From Pseudomonadota bacterium (GTDB lineage Bacteria; Desulfobacterota; Desulfobacteria; Desulfobacterales; ETH-SRB1), in NCBI GenBank assembly GCA_018897415.1, contig JAHIKR010000224.1, forward strand, positions 1 to 6,798: a DNA stretch of 6,798 bases. The letters run 5' to 3'. The notes under the pieces are model-generated. The model was not told the DNA's origin. It saw only the letters and a list, made by a program, of their open reading frames with translations, and made no database searches. A program made the translations under genes and the position numbers. Below, piece by piece: positions 1 through 6,764 of the stretch. Position 1 is the first letter of the stretch, and the number at the start of each line of letters is the position of its first letter.

Positions 1-1346
1 GCAATGGCTGTTTCCGCTGATTCCACTGGGTTGGGGAGGTCTTCCTGGGATATGACAGAGTCATCCTTGATAAGGCCGAGGTCAAGGCTGTCGCCTTTCT
101 TCCTTATCTCATCCTTTGTAAATTCATTCCACCGTTCAATCTTTAGTTTTTCCTTCTTTGTTGCATTGAATGTATCCTCAAATTCCTTGAAATGGGATTC
201 TGTTAGGGGATGGGTTTTTCCAAGGCTTGGCATATTGGTTCTAAGATCATAAAAAAAGACCTCTTTGGTATTTCCCTTTTCGGTCTTGCCCCTTGTAAAG
301 AAAAGGACGTTGGTTTTTACGCCCTGGGCATAAAAAATGCCCGTCGGGAGGCGCAGGATCGTGTGCAGGTTGCATTTTTCCATGAGATCTTTCCGGACCT
401 TCTGGCCGTCACCGTCCTGAAAAAGCACATTGTCGGGAAGCACCACCGCAGCCCTTGATTTCCCATTGGGTCTAAGTGACCGGTAAATAAGCTGCAAAAA
501 GTTCAGTTGCTTGTTTGAGGAGGGGAATGTCAAATCATCCCGTGTGGGGCGCTCACCTCCCTTTTTTGTGCCAAAAGGAGGATTGGTTAAAATCACATCA
601 TAATCCCGGAAAGCCTTGCCCGCATTGGAGAGCGTATCGCCTAACATGATCTTGCCTTCTATATCATGCAGCATGGCATTCATGAGGGTCAGGCGATAGG
701 CATCCTGAACCAGTTCCATGCCACTGAACGCGTCTCTTCGCTGGAATCGCTGTTGTGCTTCCTTCAGGTCAAAAAGTTCATCTGTCTTATCTTTGATATA
801 ACGGTCGGCGGCAATCATAAAGCCGAAGGTGCCGCTGGCCGGATCGCCGCACCGTTCACCGGGCTGGGGCTTGATAAGCCGAACCATCACGTTGATAAGG
901 GGGCGGGGGGTAAAATACTGGCCTGCGCCTGATTTTTTCTCATTTGCGTTTTTCTCTAAAAGACCCTCGTAAAGGTCTCCAAGGCCTTCATGCTTTGCGC
1001 TGTACCAGTCGAGGCCGTTAATGGAACGGATGATTTTTTCCAGGTTTTTGGGTTCATCAATATTGGTCCCGGCATTGACGTAAATCTCTTTGATTCTGCC
1101 CTTTCCTTCTTCACCCAGGTGGCTTAAGAGTTTCTTGTAAAACCGCTTGAGTTCAATCCCTTTTTTGCCTGAGAGATCTGCCCATCTGTATCCTTCAGGG
1201 ATATTTTTTTCAGCCCCTGTCTCCTTGGCCATCTTAAGAAAAAGGATATAAGTAAGTTCGGTCACATATTGATGATACGTAATGCCGTCGTCTCTTAGCA
1301 CATCGCAGAGATTCCATAGTTTTTGAACGATTTCCTGTGTGTTCAC
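1..1346 (-). CDS. hsdM: Type I restriction-modification DNA methyltransferase subunit HsdM, 3' end cut off by window edge
   Basis: This is the modification subunit of a type I restriction-modification system; with HsdS it methylates adenine N6 at the recognition site, and it is also part of the HsdR-containing restriction complex. I translated 448 codons without an internal stop. Visible features are the HsdM N-terminal helical region (residues about 1-130, beginning with an MNTQEIVQKLWNLCDVLRDD-like segment), the QYFTPR motif at 143-148, SAM-binding motif I DPASGTFGF at 168-176, and the catalytic NPPF at 255-258. The N-terminus resembles the EcoEI/EcoAI (type IB-like) group. The start is GTG at 1346-1344, overlapping the hsdR stop by four bases (GTGA) and preceded at 8 nt by GAGAGG. 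Family members are about 480-500 aa, so roughly 30-50 residues are missing beyond position 1. The next gene outside the window should be hsdS. Motif I differs slightly from the commonest DPACGTGGF form. Identity is very secure. Confidence 0.96.
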   Translation of the reverse strand, partial: MNTQEIVQKLWNLCDVLRDDGITYHQYVTELTYILFLKMAKETGAEKNIPEGYRWADLSGKKGIELKRFYKKLLSHLGEEGKGRIKEIYVNAGTNIDEPKNLEKIIRSINGLDWYSAKHEGLGDLYEGLLEKNANEKKSGAGQYFTPRPLINVMVRLIKPQPGERCGDPASGTFGFMIAADRYIKDKTDELFDLKEAQQRFQRRDAFSGMELVQDAYRLTLMNAMLHDIEGKIMLGDTLSNAGKAFRDYDVILTNPPFGTKKGGERPTRDDLTFPSSNKQLNFLQLIYRSLRPNGKSRAAVVLPDNVLFQDGDGQKVRKDLMEKCNLHTILRLPTGIFYAQGVKTNVLFFTRGKTEKGNTKEVFFYDLRTNMPSLGKTHPLTESHFKEFEDTFNATKKEKLKIERWNEFTKDEIRKKGDSLDLGLIKDDSVISQEDLPNPVESAETAI

Positions 1347-4300
1347 GCGTATTTCCTCTCTTCAGGGTAAAGAGCGTTATTAATCTCATCCAGTGTTTCC
1401 TGGAGCCTTCCCTGAAAAATTTTGTTAAGCCGGTCAAAACCGCCGTGGGCTTTGAAAGCGCCCTTGTCAAAGTCTTCACGCTCAAAGACCGTTTCTGCAA
1501 TCAATTGCTTTTCAATACGCTCCAGCCACCGTTGCTGTATCTTTGTCCACTTTTCAAGAGCATAAACCTTTTTCATGGCTTGCCGGATGCGATCCTCATG
1601 GCTTATTAAAAGATCTCCCAGGGCCTGTCGCCGGATGAAGGAAATGATATCAGCAGCAATGTCCTCGTTTTTCCATTCTCGCCACGCTGTCCGCAGGTTG
1701 GGTTCTGTGTAGCCATGCTGGTCAAGGGCCAATCTCAACACTTTCAAGGTCTGTCGGGTAAGTTCACGTGGCCGCTGGCAGACAATGGCTAAGGCCGGGA
1801 TCTTGTTCATGTTGTCTATGATGAATGCTTTAAATTCACCCAGATAATCTTCAGGCTTCTCTCCTTTTCCAAATCCTCGCTTATGGGAGACCAGTTCATC
1901 TTCATGATGGGAGATGAGTTGTTTGTTTGGTTGGTAACGGTTTTCATCCAAAAAGGCTAAGATATTTTGTTTTCCTTTAATGATGCTCCTAACTCGCCTG
2001 ATATCCTTTCCTTTAAGGGATTCAATCAATTGCTGAAGCGTTTCACCACCTGAAAGGACTTCAAAGGCCTCACGTTCTTCTTTACTCATGGACCGAGTTT
2101 TTCTCTGAAGTTTTGCCAGCAATTGTTCAATGACATATGCCTGGTGCTCCTCAGATTCCAGAGCAAAAATCTCTTTCGCCAATTGTTGAAAGGTTACAGT
2201 TGGGCCGGGCGTTACCGCTTTCATATTGGTTACCGGTTCGAGAGCCTCATAAAGCCCTACGGCATCATAGACATTGAAATGATCTTTTTTGATCCTGTCG
2301 CAAAGCCTGGTTGCCCTTCCTAACATTTGTTCATACAGAATGCGCGAACGGACCCGGCGTAAAAAAACAAGGTTGCAGATTTCATGTACATCGATGCCTG
2401 TAGTCAAAAGGTCCACTGTGACTGCTATGGTGGGAAATTTCTCGTTCTTGAATTTGAGGATCATTTCTATGGGCTTATCGATGGACCCGGTTATCTTGGC
2501 AATGGCATCGTCATCCACTTCCCCCATTTCCTTTTCAAACTCTTCTTTGAGAATCTTAACCACAAGGTCGGCGTGATCGTCTGTTGTGGCAAAAATCAGG
2601 GTCTTTTCTTCTCCGTATGGATCAAGTTCCAAGACCAACTCTTTAGCGACCGTACGGTTGAAATTCTCCGTAATAACCAGCTTGTTAAAATGTTCAATCT
2701 CCAACGTGAGATCATCCGGGATATCTTCAATATTGATGATCAGCCCTGTGGCCGGATTATAAACCGGGATGGCATCCCCTTTCTTCCAGGTTATTCCCTC
2801 TTTTTTAAGTTTAGTCACGATCTGATGGGGTGGTTCGTGATCCACAAGCCAACCATCAATAACAGCCTCCCGATAGCTATAGGTAAAAACGGGCTTCCCA
2901 AATATTTCAATCGTGTGGGGAGCCGGGGTTGCAGTAAGCCCAACCTTTACAGCGTCAAAGTATTCCAGCACCCTGCGATACTTGCTGATATAGTCCTTTT
3001 CATCACGGTAAAGAAGCTCTACTTCACCTAATTCTTTATCAAGGGTATAACCCCGGTGGGCCTCGTCCACCACAATACAGTCGTACTGATCCACGGTGGG
3101 GATCGCATCGTCATTAACATTGAACATAATGCGATGCATCATCCCCTGTACCGTGGAGATATGAACCCGCGTGGTCTCTTCAGGTCTGGTTGTCTTAACG
3201 CCTTTTAGATCAAAGATTTTGTCAAAGGTCTGAAGGTCTTCAAGCCGGGTTTCTTTAAATTTATCTTCTGCCTGCAAGCCAAGGGCGTTGCGATCCACCA
3301 GAAACAAAATGCGGCGAAATCGATCAGTCTTTATCAGCCGGTAGAGCAAGCCGATGGCCGTAAGGGTCTTTCCCGTTCCGGTCGCCATGGCCAGCAGCAT
3401 GGCCCGCTTTCCTTTTTCAAGTGCCTTCTCAATCTTTTTGACAGCACGAATCTGATAATCTCTCAATTCGAGGTAATCAAAAGGCTCTTTTTTGAGTTTA
3501 GCTTCTGCCTTACTATGATCCTGTTGGAATAGTTCTATGATCCCAAGTGGAGTATACCAGGCTTGCAATGGCCTCGGATGATTGGCAGGTCGTCTACCAT
3601 CCAGAAACCAGATCCCGGATTTTTGTTCTAATTGTTTGAGATACGGCCGGCCATTTGTGGCAAAAAGGAATGGCACCTTATATTCGGCCCACGGCCCACC
3701 GAGAAAATGCTCTTCGCCTTTGATCTCAACGTCTCTGGCATAACGCTTAGCCTGCACTAAATCTGATACAACATCCTTTGCTTTTTTCTTGGCCTCAACA
3801 ACACCCACCAAATCCATTCCCACAAACAGGGCATAATCTGTCGGTCCCGAGGTCGTGGGCCACTCAGAGATGGCTTTGTATGTCCCTTTTTCAGGGCGGA
3901 TTCCTTTTGCATAGCGCAGGTTCTTTGTATCTGCCAACCATCCGGCAGCATTCAATTGCTGGTCGATTAAATGACGTGTCTCGGCTTCCGTAAGATTCAT
4001 TATGTCGGCAGCGCGAGCCGATAGTTTGCGCCTTGCCGCTTTGGTCTCTTCGTCAACTTCCAATGCTTTCAGGCTTTCAAGCTCGGTTTGAAGCCTGTCT
4101 TGGACTGCTTCCATCTGTGCGGAGCGTTTAAGGAGTTCTTCCTTCAAAGAAGTAAGTTGACTATTGTCATCCAGGGACTGTTTGGGCAAGATGAAATCCT
4201 GGTATGTATATTCTCCCTCTCCATAGATTTGCCTGAACCAGACACCCAAACGATGGGCAAGCTTCAAATGGGTTTGTGCATCTTCTTTTGTGCCATAGAC

Positions 4301-4585
4301 TTCATGGGTGGCCTTATTCCCTATTATTCTCAGAGAATGAAAAAACGGGACAAGCCTTTCAGGAATAATTCCCTTACTGTTCAGCAGATTGAGTCTTGAA
4401 ATCTGTTTTCCATCAATCGGGTCTTCGTAGTTTTCATAGGCCAGGAGATACTTTGCCAAAAGCTCCCCGAACATACGCAGTTTTATTAGAGATGTGTTGG
4501 GATCGAAATACAGGTTCTTCTCCGCCAAATCACCCAATTCGGCAAGCACAGGCCAGGTTGAATGGAGGAATTTGAAATTACTCAT
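1343..4585 (-). CDS. hsdR: Type I restriction enzyme HsdR (endonuclease and translocase subunit) with N-terminal DUF4145-like domain
   Basis: This is the restriction subunit: bound to HsdM and HsdS, it translocates DNA using ATP and cuts unmodified DNA. The protein is 1080 aa. Domains in order are: a DUF4145-like helical domain (about 14-115, with HSLRIIGNKATHE at its core); a charged probable coiled coil (about 137-195); the PD-(D/E)XK nuclease (about 200-310) with D250, E264-A-K266 and a QxxxY element at Q278/Y282; superfamily 2 helicase motor with Walker A ATGTGKT (401-407), DEAH (507-510), TATP (551-554), LLTTGIDV (726-733) and QMLGRATR (753-760); and an EcoEI_R_C-like C-terminal domain (about 890-1065). 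All catalytic motifs are present, so the gene looks functional. The ATG start overlaps the radC stop (ATGA), and the end overlaps hsdM (GTGA). The C-terminal domain and the hsdM partner place it near type IB. The DUF4145 domain is known at the N-terminus of a subset of HsdR proteins; its role is not established here. Confidence 0.97.
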   Translation of the reverse strand: MSNFKFLHSTWPVLAELGDLAEKNLYFDPNTSLIKLRMFGELLAKYLLAYENYEDPIDGKQISRLNLLNSKGIIPERLVPFFHSLRIIGNKATHEVYGTKEDAQTHLKLAHRLGVWFRQIYGEGEYTYQDFILPKQSLDDNSQLTSLKEELLKRSAQMEAVQDRLQTELESLKALEVDEETKAARRKLSARAADIMNLTEAETRHLIDQQLNAAGWLADTKNLRYAKGIRPEKGTYKAISEWPTTSGPTDYALFVGMDLVGVVEAKKKAKDVVSDLVQAKRYARDVEIKGEEHFLGGPWAEYKVPFLFATNGRPYLKQLEQKSGIWFLDGRRPANHPRPLQAWYTPLGIIELFQQDHSKAEAKLKKEPFDYLELRDYQIRAVKKIEKALEKGKRAMLLAMATGTGKTLTAIGLLYRLIKTDRFRRILFLVDRNALGLQAEDKFKETRLEDLQTFDKIFDLKGVKTTRPEETTRVHISTVQGMMHRIMFNVNDDAIPTVDQYDCIVVDEAHRGYTLDKELGEVELLYRDEKDYISKYRRVLEYFDAVKVGLTATPAPHTIEIFGKPVFTYSYREAVIDGWLVDHEPPHQIVTKLKKEGITWKKGDAIPVYNPATGLIINIEDIPDDLTLEIEHFNKLVITENFNRTVAKELVLELDPYGEEKTLIFATTDDHADLVVKILKEEFEKEMGEVDDDAIAKITGSIDKPIEMILKFKNEKFPTIAVTVDLLTTGIDVHEICNLVFLRRVRSRILYEQMLGRATRLCDRIKKDHFNVYDAVGLYEALEPVTNMKAVTPGPTVTFQQLAKEIFALESEEHQAYVIEQLLAKLQRKTRSMSKEEREAFEVLSGGETLQQLIESLKGKDIRRVRSIIKGKQNILAFLDENRYQPNKQLISHHEDELVSHKRGFGKGEKPEDYLGEFKAFIIDNMNKIPALAIVCQRPRELTRQTLKVLRLALDQHGYTEPNLRTAWREWKNEDIAADIISFIRRQALGDLLISHEDRIRQAMKKVYALEKWTKIQQRWLERIEKQLIAETVFEREDFDKGAFKAHGGFDRLNKIFQGRLQETLDEINNALYPEERKYA
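1355..1360 (-). promoter_or_regulatory. Shine-Dalgarno sequence of hsdM
   Basis: GAGAGG on the minus strand lies 8 nt before the GTG at 1346, inside the last codons of hsdR. It supports the GTG start, which is otherwise unusual, and translation by coupling to hsdR. Confidence 0.8.
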
Positions 4586-5265
4586 AACAACCTCCCTGTC
4601 TTGAGGCTAAAGGCCTTGTGCGGAGTCACAATCAAATGGTCATGGACTTTTATGTTGAATTCAGACGCCAGTTTTTCAAGTTGCCGAGTAATTTTGTGGT
4701 CGTTTTCTGAAGGAATCGGATCACCGCTGGGGTGATTGTGCGCCATAATCAGGCCGGTTGCATCTCGAAGAAAAGCAGTTTTTAGAATTTCTCGTGGATA
4801 AAAGGGAGCTCGATCAACGGTACCTTCGGTGATCGTATTATGGTAAGCAAGGCGATTGGCATCATTGAGATATAGAATCATCAGACACTCGCGGGGAGCT
4901 AAGCCCAGATGGGTTCGTACAAACTCGACTATATCTTCAGGCGAGGAAATCGCTTTGGCATACTCAACCTCCTGCTCTAAGTACCTGACCATAAATTCCC
5001 GAATGGCAAAGAGAAAAGTACATGTTTGCGGTCCCACACCCTCAATTTCCGATAGACGTTCTCTTGGTTGGTCAAATACCGCTGCAAAAGATCCGAATTG
5101 GCTTAAGAGTTTTTTGGCTATTGGTTTTGTATCCTTTCTTGGAATGGCATAAGTCAACAATAACTCCAGTAGCTCGTAATCTGCAAAGGCCTGTCGTCCA
5201 GCTTTCAGAAGGCGTTGCCGCAATCGTTCGCGATGTCCGTGTCTATGGTCTTTCTCAGTAGTCAT
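4582..5265 (-). CDS. radC: RadC-like protein with MPN/JAMM domain, coupled to hsdR
   Basis: From the ATG at 5265 this is 227 aa, the normal RadC length. The N-terminal part (about 1-95) is the helical RadC domain with a helix-hairpin-helix, SEIEGVGPQT (72-81). The C-terminal part (about 105-227) is an MPN domain with a complete JAMM motif: H176, H178 and D189 (HxHx10D, in HNHPSGDPIPSEND), with E126 a probable acidic partner. This is a metal-binding fold of the JAB superfamily; the biochemical role of RadC is unsettled, and the old DNA-repair name is weakly supported. The frame stays open upstream to a TTG at 5385, but the extra 40 residues are AT-rich and unlike RadC, while MTTEKDHRHGHRERL is a typical RadC beginning, so I chose 5265. 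No Shine-Dalgarno is visible before it. The stop overlaps the hsdR start (ATGA). Its opening (KDHRxGHRERL) differs from the classical KDWPExDRPRE form seen in the fragment upstream. It may be an accessory of the restriction module rather than the housekeeping RadC. Confidence 0.9.
   Translation of the reverse strand: MTTEKDHRHGHRERLRQRLLKAGRQAFADYELLELLLTYAIPRKDTKPIAKKLLSQFGSFAAVFDQPRERLSEIEGVGPQTCTFLFAIREFMVRYLEQEVEYAKAISSPEDIVEFVRTHLGLAPRECLMILYLNDANRLAYHNTITEGTVDRAPFYPREILKTAFLRDATGLIMAHNHPSGDPIPSENDHKITRQLEKLASEFNIKVHDHLIVTPHKAFSLKTGRLL
4591..4597 (-). promoter_or_regulatory. Shine-Dalgarno sequence of hsdR
   Basis: AGGGAGG on the minus strand lies 5 nt before the hsdR ATG, within the last codons of the radC-like gene. 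It fixes the hsdR start and indicates strong translation initiation next to the radC stop. Confidence 0.85.
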
Positions 5266-5411
5266 ATTAAAACATGAAGTCCGAAAAAATTCCTGAATGT
5301 TGACTATTATTTTTCCTCTTGAGATATAAAAGCTAAATTCCTTCTGAAATAGATGGCTCGTAACTACTTTTAAATACCCAAACAAGTCAATGCGACGTTT
5401 AATAATGCTAA

Positions 5412-5759
5412 TTATCCCAAGGGCAGATGCATTTGTCGCCTGCTAACTTTCATGGCGGCAAGCCATCTGAGCCATCTTCGCCTTTCCGATCCCTTGACAC
5501 TCAACAGGTCCTCCTGTGTTGCCATCATCAACCCATTGAGCCCGCCAAACCTGGTTATCATTTCTCTCGCAAGGGCTATGGCATTTTTCCCCTGCCTTCC
5601 GGTTCTCAAAAGAATAGCTATCAGCGCGGCATCACTCAGAGCCTCCGGGCCTTTCTCCAAAAGCATTTCCCGGGGGCGATCTCCTTCAGGCCAGTCCTTT
5701 ATGCGCATATCTTTTTTACCTCTTTGAAGAGTTCCTTGCTTGCGTCTTTCCGAATTCAT
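5412..5759 (-). pseudogene. Truncated radC copy: N-terminal domain only, with two compensating frameshifts
   Basis: The 115-aa frame matches the start of a classical RadC (KDWPEGDRPREMLLEKG, then SDAALIAILLRTGRQGKNA). It stops after MHLPLG, about half the usual 225 aa, with no MPN/JAMM domain. At residues 91-99 the frame reads SERRRWLRW; reading the same DNA shifted by one gives GIGKAKMAQM, the expected helix-hairpin-helix. Reading then returns to the RadC-like AAMKVSRRQ. This implies a one-base loss near 5490-5493 and a one-base gain near 5458-5464, which destroy the hairpin while keeping the frame. Two starts are possible: ATG at 5759, with AAGG 6 nt upstream, or ATG at 5708, with AAGAGG 10 nt upstream. 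It differs clearly in sequence from the full radC-like gene downstream, so it is not a recent tandem copy. It may still be translated as a small protein, but it is most likely a remnant. Sequencing error could explain the shifts but not the truncation. Confidence 0.8.
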
Positions 5760-5965
5760 CTATAACCTTGCAAAGTGAAAAAATCAATAAATCTATTGTT
5801 TTCCGCCATGTTCTGCATGACCGTCGGGGAACTATGGGGATGTTCATTTGTAAATTAGTTGTCGGCTTAGCATATTGATGCGGTGTATTGGTGTCACGTT
5901 CCGATGTGATTAAATCTAAATCAGGAAACTGTTTGATATTGGGGAACGTAAGTTTTTCATGGTTT
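5760..5965 (-). promoter_or_regulatory. Untranslated leader between predicted promoter and the truncated radC
   Basis: This leader of about 206 nt runs from the predicted transcription start (A near 5965) to the ATG at 5759. It holds no recognisable gene. It contains a possible 14-codon frame beginning at 5960, and a 20-codon frame, 5818-5756, beginning MQNMAENNRF and ending with an ATGA overlap on the start at 5759. Neither has a clear Shine-Dalgarno. A weak AT-rich hairpin (CAATA/TATTG, 5785-5798) lies near its end. I recognise no riboswitch. Confidence 0.35.
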
Positions 5966-5971
5966 GAATGT

Positions 5972-5999
5972 ATTATACCTGAAGCGGCAATACTTTCAA
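5972..5999 (-). promoter_or_regulatory. Predicted sigma70 promoter for the radC-hsdR-hsdM unit
   Basis: On the minus strand a -35 box TTGAAA (5999-5994) is separated by 16 nt from a perfect -10 box TATAAT (5977-5972). The -35 begins four bases after the lipB stop codon, so the promoter fills the start of the intergenic space. Transcription would start near A5965 and run into the truncated radC and on to hsdM. No second promoter as good was found before the full radC-like gene. The prediction rests on sequence match only. Confidence 0.65.
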
Positions 6000-6003
6000 A
6001 GTG

Positions 6004-6693
6004 TTACAATTTCTTTAATAGTTCCGGCAAACTTGTCTTTATAAGATTAACTCCAAAAACAGATTCCACATGATTTTTTACTGCCCCACACACCTTGCCC
6101 ATTAAGACCTTATGCGACAGCTCCCGCTGCATGGATGATATCTCTATTCCCTTAAGACCGCATGGATTCATCCAGCCAAAATGTTTCATTGAAATATTTA
6201 CATTCAAAGACATACCATGAAAACATATTCCTCTCCGGATAGCTATGCCTATACTTCCCAGTTTTTTATTGCCAACCCATATTCCCCTGTTAAGCGGATT
6301 CCTCTCAGCCATAATTCCCAGGTCCGCAACTGCTCTGATCATGACTTCTTCGAGTTTCTCAACATAATCAACCACTCTCATCCTGGCAGCATTAAGGTCA
6401 ATTATTGGATACATAATAAGCTGGCCTGGACCGTGAAAAGTTATAACGCCACCTCTTTCTACCCGAATCACGGGAATCCCTGATTTTTCAAGCAAATCAG
6501 GAGAAACAGTCAAGTCGTCCATTCCGCCCCTGCGGCCAAGCGTAAAAACAGGAGGATGCTCCAGAAGCAGAATAATATCCGTGTCGATAATTCTCTTTTT
6601 TCTGGCGTCAACAAGCCTGGTCTGCAGATCCCAGGCTTGCATATAGTCCATGGTTTCAAGCTCAACGCACAGCCATTTTTTGTAATTATTCAC
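6004..6693 (-). CDS. lipB: Octanoyl-[acyl-carrier-protein]:protein octanoyltransferase LipB
   Basis: LipB moves the octanoyl group from acyl carrier protein to lipoyl domains of enzymes such as pyruvate or 2-oxoacid dehydrogenases and glycine cleavage H protein; LipA then inserts sulfur. It acts in the cytoplasm. The 229-aa protein has the family signatures: EHPPVFTLGRRG (45-56), RGG (80-82) with TFHGPGQL (85-92), the KLGSIGI segment with the catalytic lysine expected at K144, HGMSLNV (159-165), and NPCGL with the catalytic cysteine expected at C178. Length is close to the usual 210-230 aa. The only in-frame start ahead of M15 is GTG at 6693; starting at M15 would remove the first conserved strand (WLCVELETMDY), so GTG is preferred, although it lies in a repeat and lacks a Shine-Dalgarno. 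lipA is not in view. The gene appears to be resident chromosomal content, unrelated to the restriction genes downstream. Confidence 0.95.
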   Translation of the reverse strand: MNNYKKWLCVELETMDYMQAWDLQTRLVDARKKRIIDTDIILLLEHPPVFTLGRRGGMDDLTVSPDLLEKSGIPVIRVERGGVITFHGPGQLIMYPIIDLNAARMRVVDYVEKLEEVMIRAVADLGIMAERNPLNRGIWVGNKKLGSIGIAIRRGICFHGMSLNVNISMKHFGWMNPCGLKGIEISSMQRELSHKVLMGKVCGAVKNHVESVFGVNLIKTSLPELLKKL

Positions 6694-6720
6694 CGCAAAG
6701 CCACAAAGAACGCAAAGAGA
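6691..6720. repeat. Degenerate CTTTGCG tandem repeat at the lipB start
   Basis: On the minus strand there are three CTTTGYG units, at 6711-6717, 6702-6708 and 6694-6700, spaced 9 and 8 nt, ending in GCGGTGAA. The lipB GTG is part of this ending. I recall similar CTTTGCGTTCTTTG-type sequences as dispersed intergenic repeats in several bacterial groups, but I cannot confirm copies from this window. Confidence 0.5.
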
Positions 6721-6737
6721 ATTTTAATTTTCTCATA

Positions 6738-6764
6738 TCCTGATCATCCTGTATATCCTGTCAA
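6738..6764. repeat. Degenerate 9-bp TCCTGTATA tandem repeat
   Basis: On the plus strand there are three successive 9-bp units: TCCTGATCA, TCCTGTATA and TCCTGTCAA, followed by a run of A. This resembles the dispersed ATCCTGTAA-type intergenic repeats seen in a number of bacterial genomes. Function is unknown. The rest of 6721-6798 is AT-rich, and I see no gene in it. Confidence 0.5.

Noticed and set aside
1..1346. Possible frameshift in hsdM, given the frameshifted radC fragment nearby
   Set aside because: Translation from 1346 to the window edge is continuous, with all motifs in one frame.
2384..3031. A 215-codon open frame on the plus strand
   Set aside because: It lies wholly antisense to the helicase part of hsdR, whose motifs are intact; its translation has no recognisable domain.
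4586..5385. Longer form of the radC-like gene starting at TTG 5385
   Set aside because: The added 40 residues are AT-rich, lack RadC similarity and have no ribosome site; the ATG at 5265 gives a standard RadC beginning and length.
5785..5798. Hairpin CAATA-GATT-TATTG followed by a T run as a terminator
   Set aside because: The stem is only five base pairs and almost all A/T, too weak for intrinsic termination, and it would stop the operon just before its first gene.
5888..6073. A 61-codon plus-strand frame across the lipB end and the leader
   Set aside because: It overlaps the lipB 3' end antisense and the predicted promoter, and its product has no recognisable features.
6759..6764. TTGACA on the minus strand as the -35 box of a lipB promoter
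   Set aside because: No acceptable -10 box lies 15-19 nt downstream; the match arises from the TCCTGTCAA repeat unit.
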